DNA from: Platynereis dumerilii
Lineage: Eukaryota; Annelida; Polychaeta; Phyllodocida; Nereididae
DNA: 64,000 nt
Assembly (NCBI GenBank): GCA_026936325.1
Contig: JAPTHN010000011.1
Coordinates: 5,001 to 69,000, forward strand
Reading direction: 5' to 3'
Part shown: positions 1 through 15,000 of the stretch, piece by piece
How the letters are laid out: every line of letters begins with the position of its first letter
How positions within the stretch are numbered: position 1 is the stretch's first letter
Program-made: the position numbers and the translations under genes
The notes under the pieces: model-generated
Told to the model about the DNA's origin: nothing
Databases searched by the model: none
What the model saw: the letters and a program-made list of their open reading frames with translations, nothing else

Positions 1-3000
1 ATCAAACTTCACAACTACGCTCTCTCCTGCTTCTATGATCACTCACTGCATTAAATTCTTCTAAAACCCTAACCCTTACCGAAACCCTAACCCTACCAAA
101 ACCCTAACCCTAGCCGAAACCCTAACCCTAGCCGAAACCCTAGCCATTACTGAAACGAAACCTTGGGGTAAACCTTGGGGTAAACCTTGGGGTAAACCTT
201 GGGGTAAACCTTGGGGTAAACCTTGGGGTAAACCTTGGGGTAAACCTTGGGGTAAACCTTGGGGTAAACCTTGGGGTAAACCTTGGATGATTTTGGACAG
301 TTTTGGACTCTTCGGCTGACAGAGAACAGAAAGACAGATATAGAGATGTACGAAGATGTTGTTGGCTGACAGAGAAACAAACAAATGCTCAACATCAAAC
401 TTCACAACTACGCTCTCTCCTGCTTCTATGATCACTCACTGCATTAAATTCTTCTAAAACCCTAACCCTTACCGAAACCCTAACCCTACCAAAACCCTAA
501 CCCTAGCCGAAATCCTAACCCTAGCCGAAACCCTAGCCATTACTGAAACGAAACCTTGGGGTAAACCTTGGGGTAAACCTTGGGGTAAACCTTGGGGTAA
601 ACCTTGGGGTAAACCTTGGGGTAAACCTTGGGGTAAACCTTGGGGTAAACCTTGGGGTAAACCTTGGGGTAAACCTTGGATGATTTTGGACAGTTTTGGA
701 CTCTTCGGCTGACAGAGAACAGAAAGACAGATATAGAGATGTACGAAGATGTTGTTGGCTGACAGAGAAACAAACAAATGCTCAACATCAAACTTCACAA
801 CTACGCTCTCTCCTGCTTCTATGATCACTCACTGCATTAAATTCTTCTAAAACCCTAACCCTTACCGAAACCCTAACCCTACCAAAACCCTAACCCTAGC
901 CGAAATCCTAACCCTAGCCGAAACCCTAGCCATTACTGAAACGAAACCTTGGGGTAAACCTTGGGGTAAACCTTGGGGTAAACCTTGGGGTAAACCTTGG
1001 GGTAAACCTTGGGGTAAACCTTGGGGTAAACCTTGGGGTAAACCTTGGGGTAAACCTTGGGGTAAACCTTGGGGTAAACCTTGGGGTAAACCTTGGGGTA
1101 AACCTTGGGGTAAACCTTGGGGTAAACCTTGGGGTAAACCTTGGGGTAAACCTTGGGGTAAACCTTGGATGATTTTGGACAGTTTTGGACTCTTCGGCTG
1201 ACAGAGAACAGAAAGACAGATATAGAGATGTACGAAGATGTTGTTGGCTGACAGAGAAACAAACAAATGCTCAACATCAAACTTCACAACTACGCTCTCT
1301 CCTGCTTCTATGATCACTCACTGCATTAAATTCTTCTAAAACCCTAACCCTTACCGAAACCCTAACCCTACCAAAACCCTAACCCTAGCCGAAATCCTAA
1401 CCCTAGCCGAAACCCTAGCCATTACTGAAACGAAACCTTGGGGTAAACCTTGGGGTAAACCTTGGGGTAAACCTTGGGGTAAACCTTGGGGTAAACCTTG
1501 GGGTAAACCTTGGGGTAAACCTTGGGGTAAACCTTGGGGTAAACCTTGGGGTAAACCTTGGATGATTTTGGACAGTTTTGGACTCTTCGGCTGACAGAGA
1601 ACAGAAAGACAGATATAGAGATGTACGAAGATGTTGTTGGCTGACAGAGAAACAAACAAATGCTCAACATCAAACTTCACAACTACGCTCTCTCCTGCTT
1701 CTATGATCACTCACTGCATTAAATTCTTCTAAAACCCTAACCCTTACCGAAACCCTAACCCTACCAAAACCCTAACCCTAGCCGAAATCCTAACCCTAGC
1801 CGAAACCCTAGCCATTACTGAAACGAAACCTTGGGGTAAACCTTGGGGTAAACCTTGGGGTAAACCTTGGGGTAAACCTTGGGGTAAACCTTGGGGTAAA
1901 CCTTGGGGTAAACCTTGGGGTAAACCTTGGGGTAAACCTTGGATGATTTTGGACAGTTTTGGACTCTTCGGCTGACAGAGAACAGAAAGACAGATATAGA
2001 GATGTACGAAGATGTTGTTGGGCTGACAGAGAAACAAACAAATGCTCAACATCAAACTTCACAACTACGCTCTCTCCTGCTTCTATGATCACTCACTGCA
2101 TTAAATTCTTCTAAAACCCTAACCCTAACCGAAACCCTAACCCTACCAAAACCCTAACCCTAGCCGAAAAGCTAACCCTAGCCGAAACCCTAACCCTAGC
2201 CGAAACCCTAGCCATTACTGGGGTAAACCTTGGGGTAAACCTTGGGGTAAACCTTGGGGTAAACCTTGGGGTAAACCTTGGGGTAAACCTTGGGGTAAAC
2301 CTTGGATGATTTTGGACAGTTTTGGACTCTTCGGCTGACAGAGAACAGAAAGACAGATATAGAGACATACGAAGATGTTGTTGGGCTGACAGAGAAACAA
2401 ACAAATGCTCAACATCAAACTTCACAACTACGCTCTCTCCTGCTTCTATGATCACTCACTGCATTAAATTCTTCTAAAACCCTAACCCTTACCGAAACCC
2501 TAACCCTACCAAAACCCTAACCCTAGCCGAAACCCTAACCCTAGCCGAAACCCTAGCCATTACTGAAACGAAACCTTGGGGTAAACCTTGGGGTAAACCT
2601 TGGGGTAAACCTTGGGGTAAACCTTGGGGTAAACCTTGGGGTAAACCTTGGGGTAAACCTTGGGGTAAACCTTGGGGTAAACCTTGGGGTAAACCTTGGG
2701 GTAAACCTTGGGGTAAACCTTGGGGTAAACCTTGGGGTAAACCTTGGGGTAAACCTTGGATGATTTTGGACAGTTTTGGACTCTTCGGCTGACAGAGAAC
2801 AGAAAGACAGATATAGAGACATACGAAGATGTTGTTGGGCTGACAGAGAAACAAACAAATGCTCAACATCAAACTTCACAACTACGCTCTCTCCTGCTTC
2901 TATGATCACTCACTGCATTAAATTCTTCTAAAACCCTAACCCTTACCGAAACCCTAACCCTACCAAAACCCTAACCCTAGCCGAAACCCTAACCCTAGCC

Positions 3001-6000
3001 GAAACCCTAGCCATTACTGAAACGAAACCTTGGGGTAAACCTTGGGGTAAACCTTGGGGTAAACCTTGGGGTAAACCTTGGGGTAAACCTTGGGGTAAAC
3101 CTTGGGGTAAACCTTGGGGTAAACCTTGGGGTAAACCTTGGGGTAAACCTTGGATGATTTTGGACAGTTTTGGACTCTTCGGCTGACAGAGAACAGAAAG
3201 ACAGATATAGAGATGTACGAAGATGTTGTTGGCTGACAGAGAAACAAACAAATGCTCAACATCAAACTTCACAACTACGCTCTCTCCTGCTTCTATGATC
3301 ACTCACTGCATTAAATTCTTCTAAAACCCTAACCCTTACCGAAACCCTAACCCTACCAAAACCCTAACCCTAGCCGAAATCCTAACCCTAGCCGAAACCC
3401 TAGCCATTACTGAAACGAAACCTTGGGGTAAACCTTGGGGTAAACCTTGGGGTAAACCTTGGGGTAAACCTTGGGGTAAACCTTGGGGTAAACCTTGGGG
3501 TAAACCTTGGGGTAAACCTTGGGGTAAACCTTGGGGTAAACCTTGGGGTAAACCTTGGGGTAAACCTTGGGGTAAACCTTGGGGTAAACCTTGGGGTAAA
3601 CCTTGGATGATTTTGGACAGTTTTGGACTCTTCGGCTGACAGAGAACAGAAAGACAGATATAGAGATGTACGAAGATGTTGTTGGCTGACAGAGAAACAA
3701 ACAAATGCTCAACATCAAACTTCACAACTACGCTCTCTCCTGCTTCTATGATCACTCACTGCATTAAATTCTTCTAAAACCCTAACCCTTACCGAAACCC
3801 TAACCCTACCAAAACCCTAACCCTAGCCGAAATCCTAACCCTAGCCGAAACCCTAGCCATTACTGAAACGAAACCTTGGGGTAAACCTTGGGGTAAACCT
3901 TGGGGTAAACCTTGGGGTAAACCTTGGGGTAAACCTTGGGGTAAACCTTGGGGTAAACCTTGGATGATTTTGGACAGTTTTGGACTCTTCGGCTGACAGA
4001 GAACAGAAAGACAGATATAGAGATGTACGAAGATGTTGTTGGGCTGACAGAGAAACAAACAAATGCTCAACATCAAACTTCACAACTACGCTCTCTCCTG
4101 CTTCTATGATCACTCACTGCATTAAATTCTTCTAAAACCCTAACCCTAACCGAAACCCTAACCCTACCAAAACCCTAACCCTAGCCGAAAAGCTAACCCT
4201 AGCCGAAACCCTAACCCTAGCCGAAACCCTAGCCATTACTGGGGTAAACCTTGGGTAAACCTTGGGGTAAACCTTGGGGTAAACCTTGGGGTAAACCTTG
4301 GGGTAAACCTTGGGGTAAACCTTGGATGATTTTGGACAGTTTTGGACTCTTCGGCTGACAGAGAACAGAAAGACAGATATAGAGACATACGAAGATGTTG
4401 TTGGGCTGACAGAGAAACAAACAAATGCTCAACATCAAACTTCACAACTACGCTCTCTCCTGCTTCTATGATCACTCACTGCATTAAATTCTTCTAAAAC
4501 CCTAACCCTTACCGAAACCCTAACCCTACCAAAACCCTAACCCTAGCCGAAACCCTAACCCTAGCCGAAACCCTAGCCATTACTGAAACGAAACCTTGGG
4601 GTAAACCTTGGGGTAAACCTTGGGGTAAACCTTGGGGTAAACCTTGGGGTAAACCTTGGGGTAAACCTTGGGGTAAACCTTGGGGTAAACCTTGGGGTAA
4701 ACCTTGGGGTAAACCTTGGGGTAAACCTTGGGGTAAACCTTGGGGTAAACCTTGGATGATTTTGGACAGTTTTGGACTCTTCGGCTGACAGAGAACAGAA
4801 AGACAGATATAGAGATGTACGAAGATGTTGTTGGCTGACAGAGAAACAAACAAATGCTCAACATCAAACTTCACAACTACGCTCTCTCCTGCTTCTATGA
4901 TCACTCACTGCATTAAATTCTTCTAAAACCCTAACCCTTACCGAAACCCTAACCCTACCAAAACCCTAACCCTAGCCGAAAAGCTAACCCTAGCCGAAAC
5001 CCTAGCCATTACTGAAACGAAACCTTGGGGTAAACCTTGGGGTAAACCTTGGGGTAAACCTTGGGGTAAACCTTGGGGTAAACCTTGGGGTAAACCTTGG
5101 GGTAAACCTTGGGGTAAACCTTGGGGTAAACCTTGGGGTAAACCTTGGGTAAACCTTGGATGATTTTGGACAGTTTTGGACTCTTCGGCTGACAGAGAAC
5201 AGAAAGACAGATATAGAGATGTACGAAGATGTTGTTGGCTGACAGAGAAACAAACAAATGCTCAACATCAAACTTCACAACTACGCTCTCTCCTGCTTCT
5301 ATGATCACTCACTGCATTAAATTCTTCTAAAACCCTAACCCTTACCGAAACCCTAACCCTACCAAAACCCTAACCTTAGCCGAAATCCTAACCCTAGCCG
5401 AAACCCTAGCCATTACTGAAACGAAACCTTGGGGTAAACCTTGGGGTAAACCTTGGGGTAAACCTTGGGGTAAACCTTGGGGTAAACCTTGGGGTAAACC
5501 TTGGGGTAAACCTTGGGTAAACCTTGGGGTAAACCTTGGGGTAAACCTTGGGGTAAACCTTGGATGATTTTGGACAGTTTTGGACTCTTCGGCTGACAGA
5601 GAACAGAAAGACAGATATAGAGATGTACGAAGATGTTGTTGGGCTGACAGAGAAACAAACAAATGCTCAACATCAAACTTCACAACTACGCTCTCTCCTG
5701 CTTCTATGATCACTCACTGCATTAAATTCTTCTAAAACCCTAACCCTAACCGAAACCCTAACCCTACCAAAACCCTAACCCTAGCCGAAAAGCTAACCCT
5801 AGCCGAAACCCTAACCCTAGCCGAAACCCTAGCCATTACTGGGGTAAACCTTGGGGTAAACCTTGGGGTAAACCTTGGGGTAAACCTTGGGGTAAACCTT
5901 GGGGTAAACCTTGGGGTAAACCTTGGGGTAAACCTTGGGGTAAACCTTGGGGTAAACCTTGGGGTAAACCTTGGATGATTTTGGACAGTTTTGGACTCTT

Positions 6001-9000
6001 CGGCTGACAGAGAACAGAAAGACAGATATAGAGACATACGAAGATGTTGTTGGGCTGACAGAGAAACAAACAAATGCTCAACATCAAACTTCACAACTAC
6101 GCTCTCTCCTGCTTCTATGATCACTCACTGCATTAAATTCTTCTAAAACCCTAACCCTTACCGAAACCCTAACCCTACCAAAACCCTAACCCTAGCCGAA
6201 ACCCTAACCCTAGCCGAAACCCTAGCCATTACTGAAACGAAACCTTGGGGTAAACCTTGGGGTAAACCTTGGGGTAAACCTTGGGGTAAACCTTGGGTGA
6301 TTTTGGACAGTTTTGGACTCTTCGGCTGACAGAGAACAGAAAGACAGATATAGAGATGTACGAAGATGTTGTTGGCTGACAGAGAAACAAACAAATGCTC
6401 AACATCAAACTTCACAACTACGCTCTCTCCTGCTTCTATGATCACTCACTGCATTAAATTCTTCTAAAACCCTAACCCTTACCGAAACCCTAACCCTACC
6501 AAAACCCTAACCCTAGCCGAAATCCTAACCCTAGCCGAAACCCTAGCCATTACTGAAACGAAACCTTGGGGTAAACCTTGGGGTAAACCTTGGGGTAAAC
6601 CTTGGGGTAAACCTTGGGGTAAACCTTGGGGTAAACCTTGGGGTAAACCTTGGATGATTTTGGACAGTTTTGGACTCTTCGGCTGACAGAGAACAGAAAG
6701 ACAGATATAGAGATGTACGAAGATGTTGTTGGGCTGACAGAGAAACAAACAAATGCTCAACATCAAACTTCACAACTACGCTCTCTCCTGCTTCTATGAT
6801 CACTCACTGCATTAAATTCTTCTAAAACCCTAACCCTAACCGAAACCCTAACCCTACCAAAACCCTAACCCTAGCCGAAAAGCTAACCCTAGCCGAAACC
6901 CTAACCCTAGCCGAAACCCTAGCCATTACTGGGGTAAACCTTGGGGTAAACCTTGGGGTAAACCTTGGGGTAAACCTTGGGGTAAACCTTGGGGTAAACC
7001 TTGGGGTAAACCTTGGATGATTTTGGACAGTTTTGGACTCTTCGGCTGACAGAGAACAGAAAGACAGATATAGAGACATACGAAGATGTTGTTGGGCTGA
7101 CAGAGAAACAAACAAATGCTCAACATCAAACTTCACAACTACGCTCTCTCCTGCTTCTATGATCACTCACTGCATTAAATTCTTCTAAAACCCTAACCCT
7201 TACCGAAACCCTAACCCTACCAAAACCCTAACCCTAGCCGAAACCCTAACCCTAGCCGAAACCCTAGCCATTACTGAAACGAAACCTTGGGGTAAACCTT
7301 GGGGTAAACCTTGGGGTAAACCTTGGGGTAAACCTTGGGGTAAACCTTGGGGTAAACCTTGGGGTAAACCTTGGGGTAAACCTTGGGGTAAACCTTGGGG
7401 TAAACCTTGGGGTAAACCTTGGGGTAAACCTTGGGGTAAACCTTGGGGTAAACCTTGGGGTAAACCTTGGATGATTTTGGACAGTTTTGGACTCTTCGGC
7501 TGACAGAGAACAGAAAGACAGATATAGAGATGTACGAAGATGTTGTTGGCTGACAGAGAAACAAACAAATGCTCAACATCAAACTTCACAACTACGCTCT
7601 CTCCTGCTTCTATGATCACTCACTGCATTAAATTCTTCTAAAACCCTAACCCTTACCGAAACCCTAACCCTACCAAAACCCTAACCCTAGCCGAAATCCT
7701 AACCCTAGCCGAAACCCTAGCCATTACTGAAACGAAACCTTGGGGTAAACCTTGGGGTAAACCTTGGGGTAAACCTTGGGGTAAACCTTGGGGTAAACCT
7801 TGGGGTAAACCTTGGGGTAAACCTTGGGGTAAACCTTGGGGTAAACCTTGGGGTAAACCTTGGGGTAAACCTTGGATGATTTTGGACAGTTTTGGACTCT
7901 TCGGCTGACAGAGAACAGAAAGACAGATATAGAGATGTACGAAGATGTTGTTGGCTGACAGAGAAACAAACAAATGCTCAACATCAAACTTCACAACTAC
8001 GCTCTCTCCTGCTTCTATGATCACTCACTGCATTAAATTCTTCTAAAACCCTAACCCTTACCGAAACCCTAACCCTACCAAAACCCTAACCTTAGCCGAA
8101 ATCCTAACCCTAGCCGAAACCCTAGCCATTACTGAAACGAAACCTTGGGGTAAACCTTGGGGTAAACCTTGGGGTAAACCTTGGGGTAAACCTTGGGGTA
8201 AACCTTGGGGTAAACCTTGGGGTAAACCTTGGGGTAAACCTTGGGGTAAACCTTGGGGTAAACCTTGGGGTAAACCTTGGGGTAAACCTTGGGGTAAACC
8301 TTGGGGTAAACCTTGGGGTAAACCTTGGGGTAAACCTTGGATGATTTTGGACAGTTTTGGACTCTTCGGCTGACAGAGAACAGAAAGACAGATATAGAGA
8401 TGTACGAAGATGTTGTTGGGCTGACAGAGAAACAAACAAATGCTCAACATCAAACTTCACAACTACGCTCTCTCCTGCTTCTATGATCACTCACTGCATT
8501 AAATTCTTCTAAAACCCTAACCCTAACCGAAACCCTAACCCTACCAAAACCCTAACCCTAGCCGAAAAGCTAACCCTAGCCGAAACCCTAACCCTAGCCG
8601 AAACCCTAGCCATTACTGGGGTAAACCTTGGGGTAAACCTTGGGGTAAACCTTGGGGTAAACCTTGGGGTAAACCTTGGGGTAAACCTTGGGGTAAACCT
8701 TGGGGTAAACCTTGGGGTAAACCTTGGATGATTTTGGACAGTTTTGGACTCTTCGGCTGACAGAGAACAGAAAGACAGATATAGAGACATACGAAGATGT
8801 TGTTGGGCTGACAGAGAAACAAACAAATGCTCAACATCAAACTTCACAACTACGCTCTCTCCTGCTTCTATGATCACTCACTGCATTAAATTCTTCTAAA
8901 ACCCTAACCCTTACCGAAACCCTAACCCTACCAAAACCCTAACCCTAGCCGAAACCCTAACCCTAGCCGAAACCCTAGCCATTACTGAAACGAAACCTTG

Positions 9001-12000
9001 GGGTAAACCTTGGGGTAAACCTTGGGGTAAACCTTGGGGTAAACCTTGGGGTAAACCTTGGGGTAAACCTTGGGGTAAACCTTGGGGTAAACCTTGGGGT
9101 AAACCTTGGGGTAAACCTTGGGGTAAACCTTGGGGTAAACCTTGGGGTAAACCTTGGGGTAAACCTTGGGGTAAACCTTGGGGTAAACCTTGGATGATTT
9201 TGGACAGTTTTGGACTCTTCGGCTGACAGAGAACAGAAAGACAGATATAGAGATGTACGAAGATGTTGTTGGCTGACAGAGAAACAAACAAATGCTCAAC
9301 ATCAAACTTCACAACTACGCTCTCTCCTGCTTCTATGATCACTCACTGCATTAAATTCTTCTAAAACCCTAACCCTTACCGAAACCCTAACCCTACCAAA
9401 ACCCTAACCCTAGCCGAAATCCTAACCCTAGCCGAAACCCTAGCCATTACTGAAACGAAACCTTGGGGTAAACCTTGGGGTAAACCTTGGGGTAAACCTT
9501 GGGGTAAACCTTGGGGTAAACCTTGGGGTAAACCTTGGGGTAAACCTTGGATGATTTTGGACAGTTTTGGACTCTTCGGCTGACAGAGAACAGAAAGACA
9601 GATATAGAGATGTACGAAGATGTTGTTGGGCTGACAGAGAAACAAACAAATGCTCAACATCAAACTTCACAACTACGCTCTCTCCTGCTTCTATGATCAC
9701 TCACTGCATTAAATTCTTCTAAAACCCTAACCCTAACCGAAACCCTAACCCTACCAAAACCCTAACCCTAGCCGAAAAGCTAACCCTAGCCGAAACCCTA
9801 ACCCTAGCCGAAACCCTAGCCATTACTGGGGTAAACCTTGGGGTAAACCTTGGGGTAAACCTTGGGGTAAACCTTGGGGTAAACCTTGGGGTAAACCTTG
9901 GGGTAAACCTTGGGGTAAACCTTGGGGTAAACCTTGGATGATTTTGGACAGTTTTGGACTCTTCGGCTGACAGAGAACAGAAAGACAGATATAGAGACAT
10001 ACGAAGATGTTGTTGGGCTGACAGAGAAACAAACAAATGCTCAACATCAAACTTCACAACTACGCTCTCTCCTGCTTCTATGATCACTCACTGCATTAAA
10101 TTCTTCTAAAACCCTAACCCTTACCGAAACCCTAACCCTACCAAAACCCTAACCCTAGCCGAAACCCTAACCCTAGCCGAAACCCTAGCCATTACTGAAA
10201 CGAAACCTTGGGGTAAACCTTGGGGTAAACCTTGGGTAAACCTTGGGGTAAACCTTGGGGTAAACCTTGGGGTAAACCTTGGGGTAAACCTTGGGGTAAA
10301 CCTTGGGGTAAACCTTGGGGTAAACCTTGGGGTAAACCTTGGGGTAAACCTTGGATGATTTTGGACAGTTTTGGACTCTTCGGCTGACAGAGAACAGAAA
10401 GACAGATATAGAGATGTACGAAGATGTTGTTGGCTGACAGAGAAACAAACAAATGCTCAACATCAAACTTCACAACTACGCTCTCTCCTGCTTCTATGAT
10501 CACTCACTGCATTAAATTCTTCTAAAACCCTAACCCTTACCGAAACCCTAACCCTACCAAAACCCTAACCCTAGCCGAAATCCTAACCCTAGCCGAAACC
10601 CTAGCCATTACTGAAACGAAACCTTGGGGTAAACCTTGGGGTAAACCTTGGGGTAAACCTTGGGGTAAACCTTGGGGTAAACCTTGGGGTAAACCTTGGG
10701 GTAAACCTTGGGGTAAACCTTGGGGTAAACCTTGGGGTAAACCTTGGATGATTTTGGACAGTTTTGGACTCTTCGGCTGACAGAGAACAGAAAGACAGAT
10801 ATAGAGATGTACGAAGATGTTGTTGGCTGACAGAGAAACAAACAAATGCTCAACATCAAACTTCACAACTACGCTCTCTCCTGCTTCTATGATCACTCAC
10901 TGCATTAAATTCTTCTAAAACCCTAACCCTTACCGAAACCCTAACCCTACCAAAACCCTAACCCTAGCCGAAATCCTAACCCTAGCCGAAACCCTAGCCA
11001 TTACTGAAACGAAACCTTGGGGTAAACCTTGGGGTAAACCTTGGGGTAAACCTTGGGGTAAACCTTGGGGTAAACCTTGGGGTAAACCTTGGGGTAAACC
11101 TTGGGGTAAACCTTGGGGTAAACCTTGGGGTAAACCTTGGGGTAAACCTTGGATGATTTTGGACAGTTTTGGACTCTTCGGCTGACAGAGAACAGAAAGA
11201 CAGATATAGAGATGTACGAAGATGTTGTTGGGCTGACAGAGAAACAAACAAATGCTCAACATCAAACTTCACAACTACGCTCTCTCCTGCTTCTATGATC
11301 ACTCACTGCATTAAATTCTTCTAAAACCCTAACCCTAACCGAAACCCTAACCCTACCAAAACCCTAACCCTAGCCGAAAAGCTAACCCTAGCCGAAACCC
11401 TAACCCTAGCCGAAACCCTAGCCATTACTGGGGTAAACCTTGGGGTAAACCTTGGGGTAAACCTTGGGGTAAACCTTGGGGTAAACCTTGGGGTAAACCT
11501 TGGGGTAAACCTTGGGGTAAACCTTGGATGATTTTGGACAGTTTTGGACTCTTCGGCTGACAGAGAACAGAAAGACAGATATAGAGATGTACGAAGATGT
11601 TGTTGGCTGACAGAGAAACAAACAAATGCTCAACATCAAACTTCACAACTACGCTCTCTCCTGCTTCTATGATCACTCACTGCATTAAATTCTTCTAAAA
11701 CCCTAACCCTTACCGAAACCCTAACCCTACCAAAACCCTAACCCTAGCCGAAATCCTAACCCTAGCCGAAACCCTAGCCATTACTGAAACGAAACCTTGG
11801 GGTAAACCTTGGGGTAAACCTTGGGGTAAACCTTGGGGTAAACCTTGGGGTAAACCTTGGGGTAAACCTTGGGGTAAACCTTGGGGTAAACCTTGGGGTA
11901 AACCTTGGGGTAAACCTTGGGGTAAACCTTGGGGTAAACCTTGGGGTAAACCTTGGGGTAAACCTTGGGGTAAACCTTGGGGTAAACCTTGGGGTAAACC

Positions 12001-15000
12001 TTGGGGTAAACCTTGGATGATTTTGGACAGTTTTGGACTCTTCGGCTGACAGAGAACAGAAAGACAGATATAGAGATGTACGAAGATGTTGTTGGCTGAC
12101 AGAGAAACAAACAAATGCTCAACATCAAACTTCACAACTACGCTCTCTCCTGCTTCTATGATCACTCACTGCATTAAATTCTTCTAAAACCCTAACCCTT
12201 ACCGAAACCCTAACCCTACCAAAACCCTAACCTTAGCCGAAATCCTAACCCTAGCCGAAACCCTAGCCATTACTGAAACGAAACCTTGGGGTAAACCTTG
12301 GGGTAAACCTTGGGGTAAACCTTGGGGTAAACCTTGGGGTAAACCTTGGGGTAAACCTTGGGGTAAACCTTGGATGATTTTGGACAGTTTTGGACTCTTC
12401 GGCTGACAGAGAACAGAAAGACAGATATAGAGATGTACGAAGATGTTGTTGGGCTGACAGAGAAACAAACAAATGCTCAACATCAAACTTCACAACTACG
12501 CTCTCTCCTGCTTCTATGATCACTCACTGCATTAAATTCTTCTAAAACCCTAACCCTAACCGAAACCCTAACCCTACCAAAACCCTAACCCTAGCCGAAA
12601 AGCTAACCCTAGCCGAAACCCTAACCCTAGCCGAAACCCTAGCCATTACTGGGGTAAACCTTGGGGTAAACCTTGGGGTAAACCTTGGGGTAAACCTTGG
12701 GGTAAACCTTGGGGTAAACCTTGGGGTAAACCTTGGATGATTTTGGACAGTTTTGGACTCTTCGGCTGACAGAGAACAGAAAGACAGATATAGAGACATA
12801 CGAAGATGTTGTTGGGCTGACAGAGAAACAAACAAATGCTCAACATCAAACTTCACAACTACGCTCTCTCCTGCTTCTATGATCACTCACTGCATTAAAT
12901 TCTTCTAAAACCCTAACCCTTACCGAAACCCTAACCCTACCAAAACCCTAACCCTAGCCGAAACCCTAACCCTAGCCGAAACCCTAGCCATTACTGAAAC
13001 GAAACCTTGGGGTAAACCTTGGGGTAAACCTTGGGGTAAACCTTGGGGTAAACCTTGGGGTAAACCTTGGGGTAAACCTTGGGGTAAACCTTGGGGTAAA
13101 CCTTGGGGTAAACCTTGGGGTAAACCTTGGGGTAAACCTTGGATGATTTTGGACAGTTTTGGACTCTTCGGCTGACAGAGAACAGAAAGACAGATATAGA
13201 GATGTACGAAGATGTTGTTGGCTGACAGAGAAACAAACAAATGCTCAACATCAAACTTCACAACTACGCTCTCTCCTGCTTCTATGATCACTCACTGCAT
13301 TAAATTCTTCTAAAACCCTAACCCTTACCGAAACCCTAACCCTACCAAAACCCTAACCCTAGCCGAAATCCTAACCCTAGCCGAAACCCTAGCCATTACT
13401 GAAACGAAACCTTGGGGTAAACCTTGGGGTAAACCTTGGGGTAAACCTTGGGGTAAACCTTGGGGTAAACCTTGGGGTAAACCTTGGGGTAAACCTTGGG
13501 GTAAACCTTGGATGATTTTGGACAGTTTTGGACTCTTCGGCTGACAGAGAACAGAAAGACAGATATAGAGATGTACGAAGATGTTGTTGGCTGACAGAGA
13601 AACAAACAAATGCTCAACATCAAACTTCACAACTACGCTCTCTCCTGCTTCTATGATCACTCACTGCATTAAATTCTTCTAAAACCCTAACCCTTACCGA
13701 AACCCTAACCCTACCAAAACCCTAACCCTAGCCGAAATCCTAACCCTAGCCGAAACCCTAGCCATTACTGAAACGAAACCTTGGGGTAAACCTTGGGGTA
13801 AACCTTGGGGTAAACCTTGGGGTAAACCTTGGGGTAAACCTTGGGGTAAACCTTGGGGTAAACCTTGGGGTAAACCTTGGGGTAAACCTTGGATGATTTT
13901 GGACAGTTTTGGACTCTTCGGCTGACAGAGAACAGAAAGACAGATATAGAGATGTACGAAGATGTTGTTGGGCTGACAGAGAAACAAACAAATGCTCAAC
14001 ATCAAACTTCACAACTACGCTCTCTCCTGCTTCTATGATCACTCACTGCATTAAATTCTTCTAAAACCCTAACCCTAACCGAAACCCTAACCCTACCAAA
14101 ACCCTAACCCTAGCCGAAAAGCTAACCCTAGCCGAAACCCTAACCCTAGCCGAAACCCTAGCCATTACTGGGGTAAACCTTGGGGTAAACCTTGGGGTAA
14201 ACCTTGGGGTAAACCTTGGGGTAAACCTTGGGGTAAACCTTGGGGTAAACCTTGGGGTAAACCTTGGGGTAAACCTTGGGGTAAACCTTGGATGATTTTG
14301 GACAGTTTTGGACTCTTCGGCTGACAGAGAACAGAAAGACAGATATAGAGACATACGAAGATGTTGTTGGGCTGACAGAGAAACAAACAAATGCTCAACA
14401 TCAAACTTCACAACTACGCTCTCTCCTGCTTCTATGATCACTCACTGCATTAAATTCTTCTAAAACCCTAACCCTTACCGAAACCCTAACCCTACCAAAA
14501 CCCTAACCCTAGCCGAAACCCTAACCCTAGCCGAAACCCTAGCCATTACTGAAACGAAACCTTGGGGTAAACCTTGGGGTAAACCTTGGGGTAAACCTTG
14601 GGGTAAACCTTGGGGTAAACCTTGGGGTAAACCTTGGGGTAAACCTTGGGGTAAACCTTGGGGTAAACCTTGGGGTAAACCTTGGGGTAAACCTTGGATG
14701 ATTTTGGACAGTTTTGGACTCTTCGGCTGACAGAGAACAGAAAGACAGATATAGAGATGTACGAAGATGTTGTTGGCTGACAGAGAAACAAACAAATGCT
14801 CAACATCAAACTTCACAACTACGCTCTCTCCTGCTTCTATGATCACTCACTGCATTAAATTCTTCTAAAACCCTAACCCTTACCGAAACCCTAACCCTAC
14901 CAAAACCCTAACCCTAGCCGAAATCCTAACCCTAGCCGAAACCCTAGCCATTACTGAAACGAAACCTTGGGGTAAACCTTGGGGTAAACCTTGGGGTAAA

